A DNA stretch of 64,000 nucleotides from contig NC_092676.1 in the NCBI RefSeq assembly GCF_964355755.1, forward strand, positions 29,895,871 to 29,959,870. The letters run 5' to 3'. The stretch is from Antedon mediterranea. Taxonomy: Eukaryota; Echinodermata; Crinoidea; Comatulida; Antedonidae. The number at the start of each line of letters is the position of its first letter. Positions within the stretch are counted from its first letter, which is position 1. A model generated the notes under the pieces. That model made no database searches and was not told where the DNA came from. It was given only the letters and a program-made list of their open reading frames with translations. The position numbers and the translations under genes are program-made. Of the stretch, positions 56,201 to 64,000 are shown one piece after another.

Positions 56201-56484
56201 TTATTTGCTCACAACAAAACCACGTTTTAAAGTTCCTGCTTAAATGTTATTTACTTACCTTCTATATGTTTCCAATATTCCTTCCACTCTAGTTTCGGTT
56301 TTCTTGATGTAATCGGTTTTTTCTTAGGCCCAACTTTGTGTTTGCCGGCGATGGACAGTACTCCGCTTGCTGATGATGTACCTTCGCCATAAGATAAGCT
56401 CCCATTACTGCCAACATATACATAGCAGATTATTAGAACACCAGTAATCAGAAATAAAGTTATCAATATTTTTTTGTTTGCCAT
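50269..56484 (-). CDS. UST: Uronyl 2-O-sulfotransferase
   Basis: Eight exons on the minus strand: 56484-56259, 54549-54293, 53602-53459, 52840-52761, 52494-52347, 51470-51373, 50985-50828 and 50444-50269. They give 428 residues. A type II membrane anchor is at about 5-25 after a very short cytoplasmic tail, as in Golgi sulfotransferases. The PAPS 5'-phosphosulfate loop is NRVGKCGSRS (K172). The probable catalytic pair is RHLH (H228/H230). The 3'-phosphate site is IVRDPIERF (R249), and a disulphide block is IPFFCGQSPQC. UST moves sulfate from PAPS to the 2-OH of uronic acid in chondroitin/dermatan sulfate. NRVGKCGSR and FFCGQSPQC favour UST over HS2ST. The exon 3 donor (AAG/GTTTGTATT) lies at the edge of a 63-bp minisatellite. 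Intron 1 holds a SINE split by a satellite-filled foldback element. Confidence 0.94.
50499..50804. mobile_element. TTAA MITE filling UST intron 7
   Basis: Left TTAA then AGATATGTCTCCC; right GGGACAATACACCT then TTAT. Ends and inner sequence match the 9601-10155 element. It makes up most of the 383-bp intron. Confidence 0.75.
51100..51310 (+). mobile_element. Probable LINE 3' tail in UST intron 6
   Basis: Ends TGAGTCACCCTCATTAAACG then AAGTTTAACAAAAATAAAAA, resembling the 3' end of animal CR1-like non-LTR elements. No coding part remains. Confidence 0.45.
51693..51799. mobile_element. MITE, ACACTATCAAAC family, in UST intron 5
   Basis: AAAGCTCTGTCCACACTATC at left, TTTGATAGTGTAGATAGATC at right, with the family interior GATGTGCCCATATATGGACA. 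Complete copy. Confidence 0.85.
51873..52322. repeat. Perfect 50-bp minisatellite, nine units
   Basis: The unit starts TGTTTACATTCTGAATGTAG and ends CAGCAACAAGCAAT. Nine consecutive units show no base differences that I can find. It ends 25 bp from the 3' border of UST exon 5, inside intron 5. TACATTCTGAATGTA is a short palindrome in each unit. Confidence 0.95.
53188..53458. repeat. 63-64-bp minisatellite at the UST exon 3 donor
   Basis: About 4.3 units start GGCTTCAGAATACAAACCTA and include CTAACGCTGGATCTGCCCC, spaced 64, 64, 63 and 63 bp. In the gene direction each unit contains AG/GTTTGTATTC, the same donor sequence that ends exon 3. A solitary ACACTATCAAAC MITE end (TTTGATAGTGTGGAC) is at 53141-53160. 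Confidence 0.9.
54617..56050 (+). repeat. tRNA-derived SINE split by a foldback element
   Basis: The head 54617-54737 has GTAGCTTGGTGGTTATGATG (A-box region) and GGGTTCAAGTCCTG (B box). The body resumes at 55944 (AAAGACTTGTTATAAGACTT) and runs to GAATTCGCTTATGG at about 56046. The uninterrupted equivalent in MSH2 intron 19 shows the two halves belong together. Confidence 0.85.
54738..55943. mobile_element. Foldback element filled with a 21-bp palindromic satellite
   Basis: Inverted ends of about 45 bp: TACGAAAGCCCATTAATGCC at left and its reverse complement at right, with the 6-bp target duplication AAAGAC (54732-54737, 55944-55949). The interior is a degenerate 21-bp repeat (AATTACTAATTCGTTCAAACG and variants) reading both ways, broken by two copies of an ACAACATAT...GGCACTTGTTGTATATG block at about 55408 and 55782. 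The long open frames here are by-products of the 21-bp period. No transposase. Confidence 0.88.
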
Positions 56485-57482
56485 TTTAACTTAAAAGTCC
56501 GTCCATATAAATGTTAGATAATACTGGCCGACATGGAACTAGTTTTACAGTTTTATAAATGTTGACACGTCATAATATACAGCACAGGAAGACATGACAC
56601 CCTTCTAAGCTGGTGCTCAAGCCGTGATTTTAAGTACGCTCAAGTCTGGCCCTCGCTCGCTCGCTCACCAACAAAAGACTTCACAATTCCAACTTGTAAC
56701 AGGTTGTGACTACAACGTCTTTCTACATATCGCCCTCTATAGTTTTGGACAAATCAAAGGCTGGAAGAAGCAGACGAACCTATTTAAATCACAGTTAATT
56801 AATCATAATTTAATCATGCAATTTTGTTTTGAATGATAACATATATTGAAGTATATATTTTTTAAACCAACATTTTAATTGTTATTGTATGAAAAAATAT
56901 ATGAAGAAAACCAATTTATCATGATATCAACAATATACATGATGACATTTTAACCAATTAATCATTGTTCTTTCAAAAATCTAAGTAATTACTTTGCAGT
57001 AATGAGAACGATTAGACTGCCCCTGGGGTTAAAATAAGCGTTATTTTGTCGAGATTTATAATTACTAATAATTACGTGGAGATGTCAACAAAGAGTTGAG
57101 TTGATTGACTAAAGGATGCTGGTGAATGATATTCACTTTTATCTACGAAATCACTAAACAGAAGGTGTGTGGTGTTGACAGTCTTATCGGTAAAACGATT
57201 TATTCGATTTTACAAGTCAACCATTTGGATTCTTGTCTTTAAAAAAGTAAATCCTATCCGGCGTGTTTTTCTCCATCTGAAAGATCGTCCATCAACTTGT
57301 CGTACCAAACAGTTCTTACGACGTCACAATGCACAACGCTTCATCGATTTTACAAGTCAACTGTTTGAATTTTTGTGTTTAAAAAAGTAAATCGTATCCG
57401 GCGTGGTTTTCTCCATCTGCAAGGAGGACCGTCCATCAACTTTTTTTGTGGTACCATATTAATTTAATCTAACGGTTAGATT
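56485..57482. other. Spacer between UST and the class A GPCR
   Basis: Divergent promoters of UST (minus) and the GPCR (plus). A direct repeat of about 100 bp lies at 57204-57300 and 57344-57453, both copies starting TCGATTTTACAAGTCAAC and ending CGTCCATCAACTT. The second copy ends about 30 bp before the GPCR start codon. No other gene is seen. Confidence 0.6.
57204..57453. repeat. ~100-bp direct repeat upstream of the GPCR
   Basis: Two copies 140 bp apart share AAAAAAGTAAATC, TATCCGGCGTG and TTTTCTCCATCTG. They lie in the presumed GPCR promoter or 5' UTR. Confidence 0.85.
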
Positions 57483-58403
57483 ATGAATGATTCAGTAGAA
57501 GAACAAGTAGACACAACGATGTTACTAGCGTCTAGATGGATTATATCCATAACTGGAATCGTCGCAAATTCTTTGGTCATCTTTGTATTTGTCTACAATA
57601 AATCATTTAAGAAGTCGCTTTCGTTAAAATTACTTCTACATCAAACTGTGATTGATTTGATTGGATGTGTAATGTTTTTAATATTCTACAACTATGTTAT
57701 TTATGCCGATAATGACAAGCCAACATTATTATGCAAATTTCGTTCATTGTTTTGGTACATGACTGTGGCGTCTTCGTACAACTTGGTAGTCTTGACCGTC
57801 GAACGGTATATTGCTGTTATTCATCCGTTATTCTACCGAATGAAGTCATCAAGCGGGAATAAACTAATCATATACACTCTTCCTTTACTTATTCCACATA
57901 TACCCGGTTTTCTGGCCGGAATTCGTATATTTGACATAATGGAGTATGATAACGGCGTATGCTATCTGAAAGATGAACACCCTATTTTTACAGGCGTTTA
58001 TCAGCTTATCTTCAATGCACTTTTTCCTATTAGCGTTATGTCCTATTGTTACGGCTGTATTCTGTGGAAGTTAAGCCAACGGTCTATAGTAGGAAGTTCT
58101 ACTCCTCAACAGCCGGGCGCGCCAGGTTCCAACCTTAATGCGCATGCGCCGTGTTTTAAAACAAACCTGATATTAACACTCATGCAGTCGTCTGTCGTTT
58201 TTCTGGTAACAATCACGCCGAATTGTGTCTTTATTTTTGTGTATTGTCTGTGCACGTGTTTCGAGTATAACTCTGTTTTGCATAGAGTAACAGAATTATT
58301 AATAGCGTCTAATTTAACCATTAATCCGTTTATATATTGTATAACTTTAAAAGAATTTCAGCGCGGTATTTTGAAAATTAGAAATGCCGTCGTGAATTTG
58401 TAG
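57483..58403 (+). CDS. Class A (rhodopsin-like) GPCR, orphan
   Basis: A single exon of 306 residues; an in-frame TAG lies two codons before the ATG, so the start is well bounded. Seven hydrophobic segments are visible. TM1 has GIVANSLVI, TM2 has the conserved Asp (HQTVIDLIG), TM3 starts after a Cys (LLCKF) and ends in ERYIAVIHP (an ERY form of DRY), and TM7 has NLTINPFIYC (NPxxY). A Cys for the TM3 disulphide is in loop 2 (GVCYL). NDS near the N-terminus is a glycosylation sequon. TM6 has TPN instead of the usual CWxP. The C-tail is short, with no clear palmitoylation Cys. Such single-exon receptors are numerous in echinoderms and hemichordates; a peptide or amine ligand is possible but not assignable. 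Confidence 0.92.
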   Translation: MNDSVEEQVDTTMLLASRWIISITGIVANSLVIFVFVYNKSFKKSLSLKLLLHQTVIDLIGCVMFLIFYNYVIYADNDKPTLLCKFRSLFWYMTVASSYNLVVLTVERYIAVIHPLFYRMKSSSGNKLIIYTLPLLIPHIPGFLAGIRIFDIMEYDNGVCYLKDEHPIFTGVYQLIFNALFPISVMSYCYGCILWKLSQRSIVGSSTPQQPGAPGSNLNAHAPCFKTNLILTLMQSSVVFLVTITPNCVFIFVYCLCTCFEYNSVLHRVTELLIASNLTINPFIYCITLKEFQRGILKIRNAVVNL

Positions 58404-58835
58404 TGTGTGTGTACCCCAAACATGGTTTATTCATCTGAATTGGGTGTTTTGTAGTGGTATTACACTATTTTCTTGTTCATAGGCCTATTTTCATTATTTA
58501 TTCGTAACAAAACAACTGAAATTGAGGAGACCAGGGTCAACCTAGAACTTAATCACTGTAGCTGAGCCGGTTGACCTATGCAACTGAACAAACCAATTGG
58601 AATTATTTAAAAAATGGCCTATAAAAATGATTTTTTTTATAGATATTCAGTCTGTTTGTTAAAAATACATTTCTAAGAACATTGTGTTTATGGATGATTT
58701 TAATTAGAATGTTTAATTAAGATTGCAGTTTATGGCAAACAATCATCTTTATCTGATAAGTATTATTATCCGCGCACCCACGGACGAGACTCTGGATTTA
58801 TTATCTGGATTATTAATAGACTGATGTTCAATAAG

Positions 58836-58878
58836 CATGGAGGTATAAAATTAGAAAATCTAATTTTATACCTCTATG
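58836..58878. repeat. Small hairpin CATGGAGGTATAAAATTAG / reverse complement
   Basis: 19-bp arms with one mismatch around a five-base AAAAT loop. It resembles the hairpins at 18722 and 47163 in having a CCAT(A/G)GAG-type stem base. Confidence 0.9.
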
Positions 58879-59541
58879 GTAAAAGGAAGGAAATAAATGA
58901 TGATGTTCGAAACTGTAGAGATTTGTTTTAATTTTTGTTTCACCCAAATAAATGTAAAATGGCGGGAAAAAGTGCTCAAGAAGTCATATTAGATTTGATC
59001 GCATAGTGTTGAGTCAATGGATATTACTACCGTTATAATAAACGCCGGTGTAAGATTTAAATGTGTCCGGTGTTTGAAAGTGTCCACTGGACAATTTTCA
59101 GCATTGAATAGTGTAATACCAGCTGTTGAAAATGGCTGCAACCACCCGGGCAGCTTTCATCGATAAAAAAGTAGGGACATCGACATCATATTAACCCCGT
59201 AAAAACTAGGGCACTGGAAGGTCACCAACTCCCGTTAGGGTAATTATAATTCCTTAGAATACCAACTTGAATCGCAAAATATCAAGTCGATTGAAATAAA
59301 TATTACTATTATTATATCTGGAGACATATAGTCTAATCAAATTAAATTGTTTGTTTTTGATTGAGTATATACAACCTGTTGTCAATTTGAAGTAAATCTG
59401 ATAACTTGAAAAAATATATAGCCTACCGGTACTGTATTATTATTTCTAGGGAATGAATATCACTAAATCATATAGGCATAGGGCCTACCTATTTTCGTTC
59501 TCTCGAAATATTATTTCATTGGAATTCGAATTACTAATTCG

Positions 59542-59585
59542 CGAGAGAACGAAATAATTTCCCTCGAAATTATTTCGTTCTCTCG
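59542..59585. repeat. Perfect 19-bp hairpin CGAGAGAACGAAATAATTT
   Basis: Two exact 19-bp inverted arms with a six-base loop CCCTCG. Further CGTTCTCTCGAAAT-like words on either side (59495-59710) suggest a larger palindromic cluster. Confidence 0.9.
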
Positions 59586-60080
59586 ATCATTCCTTGTCTC
59601 GAAGTAGTAATTCATTTTTTATATTGTTCAGTTCTTGAAATCTTATTTTGTTCTCCCTAAATATATTTGTTCCCTCAAAATATTTTTCAGTTCTCAAAAT
59701 ATTATTTTGTAATATTCATAATACTGTTACTAATTTAATAATATTAACTGATAACAAAAGTGCTTTAAACAAGTAAGTTCGTCATTGTTAAAGTGAGTTC
59801 TTTTTCATTATATTTTTTTTCACAGATGCCTGATTTTTGGTTTTATTTAATAAAACATTGAATTGGTTAGTCACAATATTTTTTTGTTTCGAGATTTTAC
59901 ATTATTTATTTATTTATCTAAAATACATTTGAAAAATATTGTTGATGCATATTACCAAAAAATATTTATTTTTTTATATTTTATATGGCAAAATAAACAC
60001 CTTAATTGCGCATCATAATTATTCGTTCACTCAAGGGTATTTCGGTTTTTTGTATTTTTCGAATAATCTCTAAAAAAAAA

Positions 60081-60390
60081 ACGTCCACCTCTCCTAAGGG
60101 ACCACTTCTCATAAACGACCACCTTTCGCAAATTACCACCTCTATTGAGGTGGTCACTTACGGGAGGTGTAGTCGGTAAAAGAAGTGGTCGTCTACGAGC
60201 GGTGGTAGTTTATGAAAGCAGTCCGTTATGAGAGGTGGTTACCCCTTCAGGAGGTTGTCCATTGTGAGAAGCGGTCCTTTAACAGAGGTAGTCCCTTTTA
60301 AATATTAAAGGTGGTCGCTAACAAGGGTGGTTGCTTACGATCAGAGTGCTAAGTTTTGAAAGCCGATCACTTACGAGAGGTGGATAGACT
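60081..60390. repeat. Degenerate ~20-bp GAGGTGGTC repeat
   Basis: Many variants of GAGAGGTGGTC(G/A)CTTACGA, with the first part in the opposite orientation (CCACCTCTCCTAAGGGACCA), forming an inverted repeat about a centre near 60145. Confidence 0.8.
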
Positions 60391-60820
60391 GACGGCAAGT
60401 AGAGAAATACATTTGCACATGATTTAGACATTTAGGTTTGTAAAATATATAATATTTTATTAGCTGGCGATATTAACTACATTAGCTGTGAGGCAATTTT
60501 CGTTACTACATTACCTGTTGAGTTGTACATGAGTATAATGTTGATTTTTATTTGATAAATAAGCTGTTGGTGTTTCTACATCATTAGCTAGTTCTAGGTT
60601 TTATTATATGGGTGGATTTGACTTTTCTACACTAGCAGTTTTGAACAGAGCCTACTGTGTTTAAATGGAATGCTACAAGTTGTATTATTTTTTTTTATTT
60701 ATCGTTTTGTGTACTAAAGTGGCAGCATAATCAGTATTTATTTTTACCAGATGTCCAACAAGGGTAATGTCCCAATTGGTAATTGCCACAATTGTCAGGT
60801 CAACCTCAAAACAGCGGCTC

Positions 60821-63569
60821 TCGGGACGCGATTTTTTTTTCCGTACGAGAGTTCCTCCATCGGTGAGTCGGGTTGGTGAACATCAGTCCAAAATACGCAG
60901 AATTTTTTCCAAAATACGTCAAGTTGAGGGCGCTATACTAATCCAAAATACGCGAGTCTTTCCAAAATACGTCAACTTGAGGGCGCTATTCATTTTCCAA
61001 AATACGCAAATTGTCCAAAATACGTCAAATTGAGGGCGCTATTCATTTCCAAAATACGCGATTTGTCCAAAATACGTCAATTTGCAATTTGGGACCGCTA
61101 GTAATTTTCCAAAATACGTCAACTTGAGGGCGGCAAACTTTTTTCCAAAATACGAGAGCCTTTCCAAATGTATCATATTGAAAGTGTAAGGTAGAATTAC
61201 AGTTTAATGTATTAAAAAAAAGTTTCTTAGAGTAAAAAACAAACAAGTACATTTTAGTTATAAATGAAAGTATTGGAAGGCAGAATTTTTTGTAAATAAA
61301 ATGTCATAGAGTAGCCAATTATTATTTTTCAATGTAATCATTTATTACTGAATAAAAACAAATATGTGCCAACATCAGTCAATAGACAGTGCCTATAATA
61401 TACATTAATAATGTCTGAACGATGTACGATTGCATTGCCAGACGTAGCTAGTTTAAATGAGGCATAAACCGGCTACAAAAGCAGCATGTACGTATAGTAT
61501 TTAAGCATAGTCATGGGCATGTGTTATATATTTGGTGATCTACAAAATCGATATTTTTCCCGAGCTCGACAGACCAACATCGCTTTCAATTTAATGTACA
61601 GTACTTATGGTCAAATAAGTTACCTAATCTGAAATCTAACATAATAGTTATTTCATATAATATATAATAATAATAAAAAGCATATGGTATTGTAATTAAA
61701 ATAATATCAATAATTGGTTAGAAGAAGTAAAGTAATTATTTAAATCGCGTATTTTGGAAAATGAATAGCGCTCTCAAGTTGACGTATTTTGGAAAATTAC
61801 AAGCGGTTCCAAATTGACGTATTTTGGACAAATCGCGTATTTTGGAAAATGACTAGCGCCCTCAACTTTACGTATTTTGGACAATTCGCGTATTTTGGAA
61901 AATGAATAGCGCCCTCAAGTCGACGTATTTTGGAAAGACTCGCGTATTTTGGATTAGTATAGCGCCCTCAACTTTACGTATTTTGGAAAAAATTCTGCGT
62001 ATTTTGGACTGAATTTCACCAACCCTATTGCCATCGGTTCGTTTCGGACTCAATCGACTCTCTTCGGTATTCGGTAAAGTCAGCTCACTGATGCGTGACA
62101 ATATAATACAATTTACATTTACAAACCGCGAGCTAATACTTTCACACAGGCTCTCTAATAGTAAAATGAATCTACACTAATACGAGTTTTGATGACATTA
62201 ATTAATAAATACTAGGCCTACTTAGTAATTACATTAAGAACCCAATAGCATATTGAAGATATTTAGGTCTACGACCCAATAATAGGTCGTATCAGATATT
62301 ATTTGTTGAAGTTGAACGACCTTTTGTCACGAACGAAAGGCTCTTTTCTTATCGTTTATGGTATTGTAGCTAGCCCATGGCTAGCCTAGCCAAGCTTGTG
62401 TAAGCCTATGCAAGGTATTACTTTTGAATTTAAAATGATTATGTACAGTAGGAATTCCTATGCACAGTGTATGTTTTTTATACCTTTTAAAATAATATTA
62501 TTAAATTAATATTTATATTGTAAGGTAATGGAAATTTTACGTTAAAGGTGTACGTATTAATTATCCCCAATCTTGAAAAATAAAGATTTCAGACTTTTAA
62601 TATAGGCAATTTTGGAGTTTTAATTAAGTTATAGGCCTACAACTAATATTATTGTTTATTATGTGTATATGTAATTTGGAAAATCATAAAAAATACATGC
62701 AAAGTAAAAAACATTCAATTACGGTACTGACACGACTGCAATAGTACAAATACATTTAATAATACTGCAACACATTTTCCAGGAAGCTTTAATAATTATA
62801 TGTGATACTATCATCTTGTCATGAAGATCGGTTTCTGTATTCCATATTCTTGATTTTATTTTTTTTATTATGGTTTCTGAAATAAATTTTTAAAAAAAAT
62901 TGTTCATTTTAATTCAAAATTTCCACCGGCCAAGATATCAATAATTATAAATTAACACAATATTAAACGCTTTATAAGCAAGCATGTGTTTTTCTATACA
63001 TTACAACTTACAAGAATACAATTACTACTAGGCCTATATGTATACAATTTTTCAAATGTTACACTTAAAAACCTGAAGAAAATTGTAATTTTCTTGATAA
63101 AAACATCTGTATTTCTAACCTACTACTTCATTTTATTAAAATAAAAAATAGTACTGTAGATGGAAATGTACTACATTGAAGCACACGCACGTAGGGCTAG
63201 TTAGGCTAGCTAGGCCTTGCTTGTGACGACCAACAAAGTGCTGCTGCTGTGTGTGTGTTACTGTTTGTGAATCTGATGGTACATACATTGGTTTGTGGCT
63301 GCCTATACAGTATTATATTATTAAAATTCTAGGCCTATTATTATTATTACAATGACGTTCAGTACTACTACTAATATTTATTATTATATATACAGTGAGT
63401 ATAGTATTAGGCCTAAATTATGTATAAATCTGTCACTCGTGCAAAAAAACTGCTCACGTTTTGTCTTGTCACGCATCAGTGAGCATCGGTGACTTACCGA
63501 AGAGTCGATTGAGTCCGAAACGAACCGATGGAGGAACTCTCGTACGGAAAAAAAAATCGCTCTCGGGAC
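60821..63569. mobile_element. Large inverted-repeat transposon, CGGGACGCGATTTT family
   Basis: The left end reads TCGGGACGCGA, a T run, then CCGTACGAGAGTTCCTCCAT. The right end, 63470-63569, is the reverse complement through GAGTCCGAAACGAACCGATG and ends TCTCGGGACC. The right arm is intact; the left arm is cut in two by the nested element 60865-62030 and resumes at 62031. The family also has a copy at 16964-17922. No transposase gene was seen, so it appears non-autonomous. Confidence 0.82.
60865..62030. mobile_element. Nested foldback element with 8-bp TSD
   Basis: Inserted in the left arm of the larger element and flanked by the exact 8-bp direct repeat CCATCGGT (60857-60864 and 62031-62038). 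The right arm of the host element has this octamer once, giving the empty site. The ends are imperfect inverted repeats (GAGTCGGGTTGGTGAA at left; TTCACCAACCCTATTG at right). Both arms hold ~55-bp tandem units (TCCAAAATACGTCAACTTGA, GGGCGCTATTCATT). An 8-bp duplication fits hAT or TU-type elements. Confidence 0.9.
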
Positions 63570-63594
63570 CGGGAGAGTTGTATGATTTGTTTTT

Positions 63595-63675
63595 ATTATT
63601 TTTTTTTTTAATGCGCCTTGAGCACTCTGTGGTATGTGTGCTATAAAAATCCTGTTATTATTATTTGTTATTCTT
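63595..63675 (+). mobile_element. CR1/L2-like LINE 3' tail
   Basis: AATGCGCCTTGAGCACTCTG, then GTGCTATAAAAATCC and a TTATTATTATTTG tail, comparable to the 3' end of the LINE at 48945. Only the tail remains. Confidence 0.5.
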
Positions 63676-63680
63676 ACAGT

Positions 63681-64000
63681 AAAGTGATCTTTAATTGGAA
63701 GAGGACCAGTACAATTACTTGTTTTTAATCACATGATTATAAACTATTTATTCCTCTTGTCTGTGCTCGTACAAAATAATAAAACGGTCGCTAATTGGAA
63801 GTGTATTAAAGTAAAGTGATCTTTAATTGGAAGAGGACCAGTACAATTACTTGTTTTTTATCACATGATTATAAACTATTTATTCCTCTTGTCTGTACTC
63901 ATACAAAATAATAAAACGGTCGCTAAATGGAAGTGTTTAAATTGAAGTGATCTTTAATTGGAAGAGGACCAGTACAATTACTTGTTTTTTATCACATGAT
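63681..64000. repeat. 131-132-bp tandem repeat running off the window
   Basis: Units start AAGTGATCTTTAATTGGAAG at about 63682, 63814 and 63945; each has ACCAGTACAATTACTTG and AAAACGGTCGCTAA. Two full units and part of a third are visible, with few differences. The array continues past the right edge. Confidence 0.9.

Larger units (their letters stand above)
58404..60820. other. Gene-free repeat-rich region
   Basis: No coding exon found. It contains the small hairpin at 58836, a perfect hairpin at 59542-59585 and a GGTGGTC-type repeat at 60081-60390. Confidence 0.6.

Noticed and set aside
50269-56484. Heparan sulfate 2-O-sulfotransferase (HS2ST) as the identity
   Set aside because: The PAPS loop NRVGKCGSR and the block IPFFCGQSPQC fit UST better than the HS2ST forms NRVPKTAST and IPFFCGHSSEC.

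Overview
This window is animal nuclear DNA, AT-rich, with long multi-exon genes split by GT-AG introns. It most likely comes from a marine invertebrate deuterostome such as an echinoderm or a close relative. The reasons are the gene families present, the very frequent word TAGGCCTA, and foldback transposons whose inverted repeats are built from short tandem units, like the TU elements of sea urchins. The species cannot be fixed from sequence alone. All gene models were built by reading splice sites and checking that every junction keeps frame; no transcript evidence was available.

Layout. 0.96-4.2 kb (minus): a three-exon class C (metabotropic-glutamate-like) receptor. 5.5-20.3 kb (plus): three tandem nine-exon short-chain dehydrogenase/reductase genes (A, B, C); intron 1 of copy C is swollen to about 5.1 kb by nested transposons. 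20.6-24.6 kb (minus): a nine-exon secreted protein whose N-terminal part looks like a copper-binding LPMO/BIM1-type domain. 25.2-27.4 kb (minus): a divergent forkhead factor with a PLDLS (CtBP-type) motif. 29.0-32.5 kb (minus): a GMC-type FAD oxidoreductase fused in one open exon to a polynucleotide-kinase 3'-phosphatase domain, with a signal peptide and a C-terminal HIEL. 35.6-43.7 kb (plus): complete 21-exon MSH2. 44.2-49.5 kb (plus): complete 12-exon PPIL4 (cyclophilin + RRM + RS tail). 50.3-56.5 kb (minus): complete 8-exon uronyl 2-O-sulfotransferase (UST). 57.5-58.4 kb (plus): a single-exon class A GPCR. 58.4-64 kb: gene-free, repeat-rich DNA with a nested pair of foldback transposons.

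The genes do not form one pathway. MSH2 and PPIL4 are head-to-tail housekeeping genes only about 430 bp apart. PPIL4 and UST also lie near each other in human 6q25, which suggests old linkage. The three reductases are one local gene family.

The most unusual gene is the oxidoreductase/PNK3P fusion. The transposon landscape is also informative. Several insertions can be proved from the window alone because a second copy supplies the empty site: one SINE is split by a 21-bp-satellite foldback element, another copy of the same SINE is split by a TTAA MITE, and a foldback element with an 8-bp target duplication sits in one arm of a larger inverted-repeat element.
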